Positions 33,250 to 64,000 of a stretch of DNA of 64,000 bases are shown here, one piece after another; position 1 is the stretch's first letter, and the number at the start of each line of letters is the position of its first letter. The translations under genes were made by a program, and so were the position numbers. The notes beneath the pieces were generated by a model. That model made no database searches. It was not told the origin of the DNA and was given only the letters and a program-made list of their open reading frames with translations. The DNA lies in the NCBI GenBank assembly GCA_023974075.1, contig JAMFTG010000048.1:558001-622000 (forward strand), given 5' to 3'. This DNA comes from Chaenocephalus aceratus. Its lineage: Eukaryota; Chordata; Actinopteri; Perciformes; Channichthyidae.

Positions 33250-34543
33250 TGCCAACTAATAACTTTAATATGGCGTGGACCTCCCCTCCTCTGGGGGGCA
33301 GGGAGGGGGGACAGGGGGCATGCTCCCCAGGGAAGATCTTTTTAAATATTGAAGTTAAAAGCATCAACCTGGTGCACTTTGAGCACATTCAGGGATCTAC
33401 GGGTGCAGATCTCGACCCTCATATGAAACAGAACTGTATTTCGATAATCAAAAATCATTACAATATGATCACATCTAATAACAAATAGTTCAAACTTGTA
33501 TTTGATAAAGTCCTAGACTGCTTTATTTATTTGTATGTATGCATGTTTTACTAATCACTTACACTTTTATTTTTGTACTGTCCTATAGTACACATTGGAA
33601 TGATTTCTTAACTTGTGTTTTACAAATATAATAAATAGATACAGGTTTGTCTTGGACATATGTGTTTATTGAGCTGTAGTTATCAGAGCCTCTCAGTCTG
33701 AGCTGCAGTTATCGGAGCCTCTCAGTCTGAGCTGTAGTTATCGGAGCCTCTCAGTCTGAGCTGCAGTTATCAGAGCCTCTCAGTCTGAGCTGTAGTTATC
33801 AGAGCCTCTCAGTCTGAGCTGCAGTTATCAGAGCCTCTCAGTGTGAGCTGTAGTTATCAGAGCCTCTCAGTCTGAGCTGCAGTTATCAGAGCCTCTCAGT
33901 CTGAGCTGTAGTTATCAGAGCCTCTCAGTGTGAGCTGTAGTTATCAGAGCCTCTCAGTCTGAGCTGTAGTTATCAGAGCCTCTCAGTCTGAGCTGCAGTT
34001 ATCAGAGCCTCTCAGTCTGAGCTGTAGTTATCAGAGCCTCTCAGTCTGAGCTGTAGTTATCAGAGCCTCTCAGTCTGAGCTGCAGTTATCAGAGCCTCTC
34101 AGTCTGAGCTGCAGTTATCGGAGCCTCTCACTCTGAGCTGTAGTTATCAGAGCCTCTCAGTCTGAGCTGTAGTTATCGGAGCCTCTCAGTGTGAGCTGTA
34201 GTTATTTCATAAGAGGTGTAAAACCTGAGAGCATTTTAAATCGCATTTGAACTAAATGCTTGTATAATCTGTAGTTGCATTTGTATTATTGATGTAATGT
34301 GTGAACGAGACGATATAGAGAAGGTTAAGCTGTCATTATTAGGCTGTAATTAGTTATATACTGTTGGAATGGTAAGCAGGCCTATTGTTTTTGGATATGT
34401 GTGGAGTCAGGTGGTCCGTTTGAGTGTTTTTGTATTGGTTGAGTGGTCCTTGGTATGAAAAAGTTTGAGAAACACTGCGCCAGTGGATTGTCAAAGGGGG
34501 AGCCCCCTTGCGGGAAATTATACAGATGGCTGGTCCGCCCCTG
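33250..34543. mobile_element. hAT element related to copies A and B, with an internal minisatellite
   Basis: 33,280-33,440 resembles 10,735-10,870 of copy A (GGGGGCATGCTCCCC, then GTGCA and CATATGAAAC). The right end GGCTGGTCCGCCCCTG is a hAT-type terminus. The left end and target duplication could not be set. No coding. Confidence 0.6.
33672..34206. repeat. 29-bp minisatellite, about 18 copies
   Basis: Unit GAGCTGTAGTTATCAGAGCC followed by TCTCAGTCT, with C/T and A/G variants at fixed places (CTGCAG against CTGTAG, ATCGG against ATCAG). A single diverged monomer (TGTAGGTATCAGTCTCTCAG) sits at the matching place in hAT copy A at 11,270. Confidence 0.9.
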
Positions 34544-35084
34544 AAAAATGTCTATGCACACGTTATTATTAATAATTAAAAAATAATTGATAAAAAAATG
34601 GATTAAAAAAATGTATAAATGTTTTATTTGTTTTGTGTTGTTATCATCTCACACTGAGTACACAGTACAATGAGTACAATGAGTATATATACAATTGTAC
34701 TCAGTGGATTCAGTGTCCTTGTTGTATGTGTACTCAGTGTACTGTGTACTCAGTGTACTGTGTACTCAGTGTACTGTGTACTCAGTGTACTTACTGAGGG
34801 TAAAGTATGTCTCGCTGCAGTAATCCTTTAAGAAGTCTCGACAGACTGAAAATACTTCACTGACCTGCAACTCACTGCTAATATACAGTATTATATACAA
34901 TATTATATACAGTGCTATATACAGTATTATATACAGTGTTATATAGAGTATACACAGTGATATATACAGTATTATATACATGATGTCTAATGTAATATAG
35001 AGTATTATACACATTATATACAGTATACACATTATTATATACAGTATTAGTACATGATGAGTATTCTCTCTTGTCCCCCTGCAG
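34544..35084. repeat. AT-rich and TGTACTCAGTG / ATATACAGTATT repeats in the SLC22 5' intron
   Basis: 34,650-34,800 has short repeats of TGTACTCAG; 34,880-35,050 has about a dozen ATATACAG(T)-type units. It ends at the acceptor CCCCCTGCAG (35,084). Confidence 0.7.
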
Positions 35085-35193
35085 GTTCAGGAGGGAACTG
35101 ACACTGAGATCCAGAAACTCCACATATTATTTATATTTATGTTTGTCATCAGTATATCAATTATTATTTGAAGACGTAGAGAGGAAGAGGAGG

Positions 35194-35220
<27 letters not shown>
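35085..35220 (+). CDS. SLC22 exon 1 (untranslated part plus codons 1-9)
   Basis: After acceptor CCCTGCAG at 35,084. ATG at 35,194 has A at -3 and G at +4, a good start context. It codes MGFSELLEE and ends GGAGGAG before donor GTGAGACAG. The donor sequence is the seed of the intron 1 array. Confidence 0.8.
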
Positions 35221-59009
<23,789 letters not shown>

Positions 59010-59027
<18 letters not shown>

Positions 59028-59460
59028 CCAATCACATGGACCCTGACCCCCCAATGCTCTGACCAATCACATGGACCCTGACCCCCCGAATACTCTGACC
59101 AATCACACGGACCCTGACCCCCCCAGCGCTCTGACCAATCACACGGACCCTGACCCCCCCAACGCTCTGACCAATCACACGGACCCTGACCCCCCCAACG
59201 CTCTGACCAATCACACGGACCCTGACCCCCCCAGCGCTCTGACCAATCACACGGACCCTGACCCCCCCAGCGCTCTGACCAATCACACGGACCCTGACCC
59301 CCCCCCAACGCTCTGACCAATCACACGGATCCTGACCCCCCCCAACGCTCTGACCAATCACACGGACCCTGACACCCCCCCAACGCTCTGACCAATCACA
59401 CGGATCCTGACCCCCCCAACGCTCTGACCAATCACAAGGGTTACCGCTCTGACCAATCAG
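59010..59460 (+). repeat. Stop-codon-derived 3' UTR minisatellite, about 12 copies
   Basis: Unit of 34-36 bases AACGCTCTGACCAATCACAC GGACCCTGACCCCCCC. The first copy is AATGCACTCTGACCAATCAC at 59,015, i.e. the last codons with the stop. Each unit carries CTCTGACCAATCA. Confidence 0.95.
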
Positions 59461-59588
59461 GAGGGTTACCGCTGATGTGTTTCAACCACACACACCTCTA
59501 CACACACACATACACCTACAAACGTACTGCCCGAGTATTCCCCCTTTTATTAGTTTTATAAAGGAGATCTCCGGTCACCAAGGTGAAT

Positions 59589-59590
59589 GA

Positions 59591-59621
<31 letters not shown>

Positions 59622-59641
59622 TGTGTGTGTGTGTGTGTGTT
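59589..59641 (+). repeat. (TG)n microsatellite, 3' UTR
   Basis: About 26 TG repeats with one GGT break. Confidence 0.95.
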
Positions 59642-59720
59642 TATTGTGTTTATTTCCCTTTTATAAAACAGTAAGGTAACTTTGTCGAAGCCGGGAAGAC
59701 GGACTGCATATCATTTCAAC

Positions 59721-59726
59721 AATAAA
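59721..59726 (+). terminator. Candidate poly(A) signal of the SLC22 gene
   Basis: AATAAA about 695 bases after the stop, followed by an A-rich stretch and TTTTTAAG-type sequence. ATTAAA near 60,338 with TG-rich sequence after it is an alternative. Confidence 0.45.
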
Positions 59727-60084
59727 GAAAGCAAAAAAAGCAAACGTTGACTTACCTACAAGTGCTTTTTAAGATTAGACGTGGAGTCCTTTGATGCAGA
59801 CGGTGTGTATTGATGGTTGGAAGACACAAGGTACACTTGACCGTGATATTCTTCCCATGGCCTTGTTTAAATTTGAAGTGGTGTCGATATCGCCACGATT
59901 TAAGTGCAGACTTTTGTTCCTCCATGTTTCGTTGTTATCGTTTCACTGAGCGGACCCGCACATTTTTTTAAAACACTCCCTTTTTTGGTCCATCTGCGGC
60001 AGTAATAGGTTTTGTGCGCCGTGATGATTTGGCTGTACCTTTAGTAATGAATGTTAAATGTTGTGAGGAAATCTTTACAGCAAT

Positions 60085-60247
60085 AATTCCAATAAGTAAT
60101 CCAACATGTATTCACTTCAGATTTACGAAAGTAACTGTAATCAGATTACTCGTTTTTCAAATGTAACGCGAGCTGAATACAGTTACTTGATTTTTGTATT
60201 CTGATTACGTAACGCCGTTACATGTATTCCATTACAACCCAACCCTG
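60085..60247. repeat. Terminal fragment of a GTAACG-rich DNA transposon
   Basis: ATGTAACGCGAGCTG and TACGTAACGCCGTTACATGT, ending CATTACAACCCAACCCTG at 60,247. The end fits a hAT-type terminal repeat (CAGGGTTGGG on the complement). The partner end is not found. Confidence 0.45.
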
Positions 60248-61100
60248 CCCCCAACCCCCTCCTTCTTCAGATCTGTGGACGTTTTGTATTGTGAACGTTT
60301 GATGACAGATGCTTTTGTAGTGAAATGAACACAGAAATTAAAGTGATTTTCACAGGAAGTGTGTAATCTGGTGTTTTATTGCAGTTCTACCAACATAGAG
60401 GAACAAGTACTTCCTGGTTCCTTCAGGTGTAAATATGAGATGTGTTTTGAGGACAAAGACCGACAGTACTCCCCGTAGACCCCCATCAGGACAAGGGCAA
60501 AAGGGGGCATTGCTCCCTCAGATGTATTCTTTGCCCCTCACTTTGAGCATCATTAATCCATCAAAAAGTAAAATGAATGTCACAATTATTAAATAACTTT
60601 AAATAATTATTTCCCCCAATACACGTTACTATGTTTAGATCAGATAAGTGGGGCTGTCAAGCAACGTGGAAGAAACAACCTGGTCTCCTGGGGCAGCACA
60701 GACAGGTCTTCTCTGTGTTAGAGTTTTACTCGCTACAGGGTGTACTTTGAGGGTTTGTGACTCTGCAGACCGTTTACATGCAGAAAAACCTTCATAATGT
60801 AATAACCGGAAAAGCATGACTTGGGACCTTTAAGACTACAAGCTCACTTGGGGTTGAGGCTTTCTTACCAACCTGATTTCGTCCCTTCAATGGTGACTGT
60901 TACACGGTATTGTTAACATGGCCCAACCAGTGGAGAAATACCCGGATATGCCAAGCAAATGCTACCCCGACGGTCGGTTGTTATTGTCAATATTAATATA
61001 ATGATTTATTTTTCAATAGTCACACTCGATTTCGCCGATGTTCTTGTTGCCCCAGCTGGTCGACAGCTCTTTTAGAGCAGAAACACAGGCTACATTAATG
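60248..61100. other. Spacer before fold-back element 3
   Basis: No gene seen. At 60,882-60,905 GATTTCGTCCCTTCAATGGT recalls 4,528-4,545 beside copy 2, so the boundary of copy 3 may lie here. Confidence 0.4.
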
Positions 61101-61179
61101 TATTAAATCGATGTTAATCCATGCGTGTGGATGTGGAATTATAGATCCGGAAAATGTACACAATTCTGCTACCACAGGA

Positions 61180-64000
61180 ATACCCAACCCAGTCTTACAG
61201 CATTTCGTGTTCACCAACACGATTTGCCCCTTTTTTTCGTGTTGCACAGCACGATTTTAAAAGCAATGTTTTCTACTGCCTGCAGCACGTCTTTTTCTCC
61301 GGTCGGGTCGTGGAAGACCGGAAGCCGTGTGCTTCATAAAAACATGTTCTTACTCAATATCAAGCCACAATTATTGCTTTTATTTTAAATCGTATAATTT
61401 CGGACTTTTGTTGCCGTCTGTGAGGAAAATAAATGGCTCAGAGCCTCAGGATACTGAAATCTGTATTTTAAATATTTGTTTCCTTCTAATTTGTTATTTC
61501 AACATAACACACTGTTATTTACTCACCAATAACACACAATTATCCTTGCTTTTATTTATTGGTTTAATTCCATAAACTCGGGCTTTTCTGGTGTCCGTCA
61601 GGAACTGAATTTCAAAATAAAAATAACCGGAAACAGACGTAGGCCTATAAGGGACATTTCGAGCATCATTGCGATTGTCAACATTTCTGAGTTTAGGATG
61701 GCTGAAGACACTACACTACCCATAATCCCCAGCTATCGTTTAGGACTACAGTCCCCATAAGGTTACGCAGAGCGTCAAACAGCTGTGTGAAATGGAACGA
61801 AACCACGCCAGACTATCCAAAACTGGAATCGAACACCCCTCCAGAACTACACATGCTGGCTATTGTGTTTCGCAAAATGTTCTAGGAACGTCTCTACTGA
61901 ACGTTTTCGTTTTTCCACAATTAGAAGTTGCCAGTAAAACACATTGGTGTTATCAAATGTAAAACATAAAAAAATGGGTGAAAATCGCTTGTGTCCTAAT
62001 GTGCAGCAAATATGCAAATATATACCCACATGACAGCTCATTGCTACTTTGTAATTATATCCACTACAATTCAGAGGTTAACCTGGTATTTTTACTCCAC
62101 TGCATTTATTTGAGTTACTTTGCAGATTCTGATTCATGATGTGAAATATAAACAACCCTTAAATCAGACTTTAGTTACACCTGAGTAAAATTCAGGGAAG
62201 GTGATTGTCAAGTGCCAAAATCAGGAGAGATATTTGATAGTTGGTGCTTGAGAAGACTAAACATGTATCTGCAATTGACATGAATGGAAACAAGTATAAA
62301 ATATATTCATTACTCGTTATCTCTACTAATAGTTAATTAAAGACTGTATATTATGGCTATTTTGCACATCCCTTTCAAGATTTTCAAAGGTTTATTGACG
62401 TATCATACACAACTACGGTGTAGTTATGCAATGAATGAAACACTTGGGTCACAGGTTCCTCAACAGTGCATTACAAGACATCTATCAATATGTGTGTACC
62501 TCCACCATTAAACATATTCATATTCTGCACATTTCTTATCCTATCTACATAAGAGTATAATTCATATGTATAATATCAGTTAAAATAAGTGCTTCAACAT
62601 AGTTAACATTGCAGGAAAGCAATATATTAGACGTTAAGTACTTTGTCAGGCTTATTTATCTGTAGATAGATACCCCCAAAGTTTTTTTCTTATTTAAAAG
62701 AAGACCTTAATCTGTTATTTAATGTTTAAATAAAGGTTAATTCGTTTTCTGTTTTGCACCTCCTCCTATTAATATCTTTGTACATCCTGCACTAAACTGT
62801 TTTATTGTAGAGATCACTTATAGTATCTTCTTGATTTTTTATATTATATATTCTATATTTATACTTTCCCCCTATGAAAGTATGTACTCTTAATATTTTG
62901 TAATCAAATATAACACATAAAAACAATAATTCAATAACGTGCTTTAACCACTAGGAGGTGCACACAAGTGTACACACAGCCATAATAACTTTGTATTATT
63001 AGTGTGTATGTACAACATCTGAAGATGTATAGTTTTATGCATGCTTTCACATCATTGTACAGCATATTGCTATACTATTTCAGACTCAGTATTTACATTC
63101 TTACATTCAAAGAATATCAGTAATATCTTTAAAAACTACAGTCCTTTTATATTAGCCGTGCACCGTTATGGTGTAAATATAACCTATCTGTGAATTAGAT
63201 CAAATGTAAAAGTCAGCCGAATTAGTGTTGATACTGCAAGGAAACATATTGTGTGAAGAAAATTGAAGATGTTGTTTAATTGTTGATATTTATGATTCAC
63301 GTCAAGTATTCAGTTTCAGCGGCATTTCTTCCAGTTTTTCCAAAGGTCTTCTCATCAGGGCTCTCTAAATAAAGAACTACAGCAGATCTGTAATATTTAA
63401 TGCAGCCGAACCGTGTATTACAATGCCGTTATATGATGACTTCCAAGAGAGAAAAGCAAGAACACTCGGAATTAAGTATTATTTTATTCTTTTAAAATGT
63501 TTTCCGGATTTCATATAATATAAACACCAAATCCCAGCATGCATTGCGGCTAACACATCCAATCAGCGAGCTTAAACCCTAGCTGAGGATCTTGGGTAAT
63601 CGCTCGAAATGCCTACGTCTGTTTCCGGTTATATTTATTTTGAAATTCAGTTCCTGACGGACGCCAAAAAAGCCCGAGATTATGGAATTAAACCAATAAA
63701 TAAAAGCAAGGATAATTGTGTGTTATTGGTGAGTAAATAACAGTGTGTTATTTTGAAAAGAATAACAAATTAGAAGGAAAAAAAGATTTAAAAAATACAG
63801 ATTTCAGTATCCTGAGGCTCTGAGCCATTTATTTTCCTCACAGACGGAAACAAAAGTCCGAAATTATACGATTTAAAATAAAAGCAATAATTGTGGCTTG
63901 ATATTGAGTAAGAACATGTTTTTATGAACCACACAGCTTCCGGTCTTCCACGACCCGACCGGAGAAAAAGACGTGCTGCAGCCTGCAGGCACGAAACACA
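61180..64000. mobile_element. Fold-back element, copy 3 (right end cut by the window)
   Basis: 61,225-61,640 is mirrored by 63,638-64,000 (for example AGCCGTGTGCTTCATAAAAA against TTTTTATGAACCACACAGCT). The core 61,690-63,610 matches copy 1 in reverse (AGTCAGCCGAATTAGTGTTG at 63,213; GGTGATTGTCAAGTGCC at 62,200). Non-coding. Confidence 0.8.

Noticed and set aside
32848..33255. 135-codon minus-strand frame
   Set aside because: No recognised domain, no splice or promoter support, overlaps repeat-like sequence.
33672..34206. CRISPR-like look of regular 29-bp repeats
   Set aside because: Units are directly adjacent without spacers and the genome is vertebrate.

Overview
This window is nuclear DNA of a ray-finned (teleost-type) fish. 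The evidence is one intron-rich vertebrate gene, an organic anion transporter of the SLC22 family, set in DNA built from fish-type transposons: hAT, Tc1/mariner, a DIRS/Ngaro tyrosine-recombinase retrotransposon, a BEL/Pao fragment, a small Gypsy-type LTR element, LINE 3' tails and fish-type immunoglobulin exons. There are no bacterial operons and no CRISPR. The species cannot be told from the sequence.

Layout. 1-6.1 kb and 61-64 kb hold three members of one family of large inverted-repeat (fold-back) elements. 6.1-7.4 kb has a short MITE and two exons of a broken CD22-like immunoglobulin gene. 8.0-20.6 kb is one ZMYM/hAT-type transposase pseudogene cut into four pieces by later insertions: a 1.3 kb MITE, a 1.2 kb hAT with a near-perfect target duplication, and a second inverted hAT copy that carries a complete but decayed Ngaro retrotransposon (12.7-18.4 kb, minus strand) with A1-ORFs-B1-A2-B2 split direct repeats. 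21.2-24.9 kb is a BEL/Pao remnant and its LTR, split by a 1.7 kb LTR element. 25.1-30.25 kb is bounded by CACTGT.AGCCC ends and carries a four-coding-exon gene resembling the fish SAMD3-like family (one frameshift) plus a palindromic Tc1 derivative. 30.6-35.1 kb is a duplicated candidate first exon, MITEs, an LTR relic and another hAT copy.

The main gene runs from 35,194 to 59,027 on the plus strand. Fifteen coding exons join with consistent phases into about 567 codons of an OAT-type SLC22 transporter, with one 2-base deletion in exon 9. Introns 3 and 11-14 are small; the others are swollen by tandem arrays and transposons.

The most striking signal is where the arrays sit. At intron 1 (donor), intron 2 (both ends), intron 4 (acceptor), intron 6 (both ends), intron 7 (both ends), intron 8 (acceptor), intron 10 (acceptor) and the stop codon, the array begins or ends exactly on the exon border, and several repeat units contain a copy of the exon edge with its splice site. 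Intron 7 holds about 34 copies of a 58-bp unit with an exon-7 tail, a 5' splice site and an AATAAA hexamer. A second notable structure is a stack of four hAT elements nested in intron 5, three of them with perfect 8-bp target duplications.
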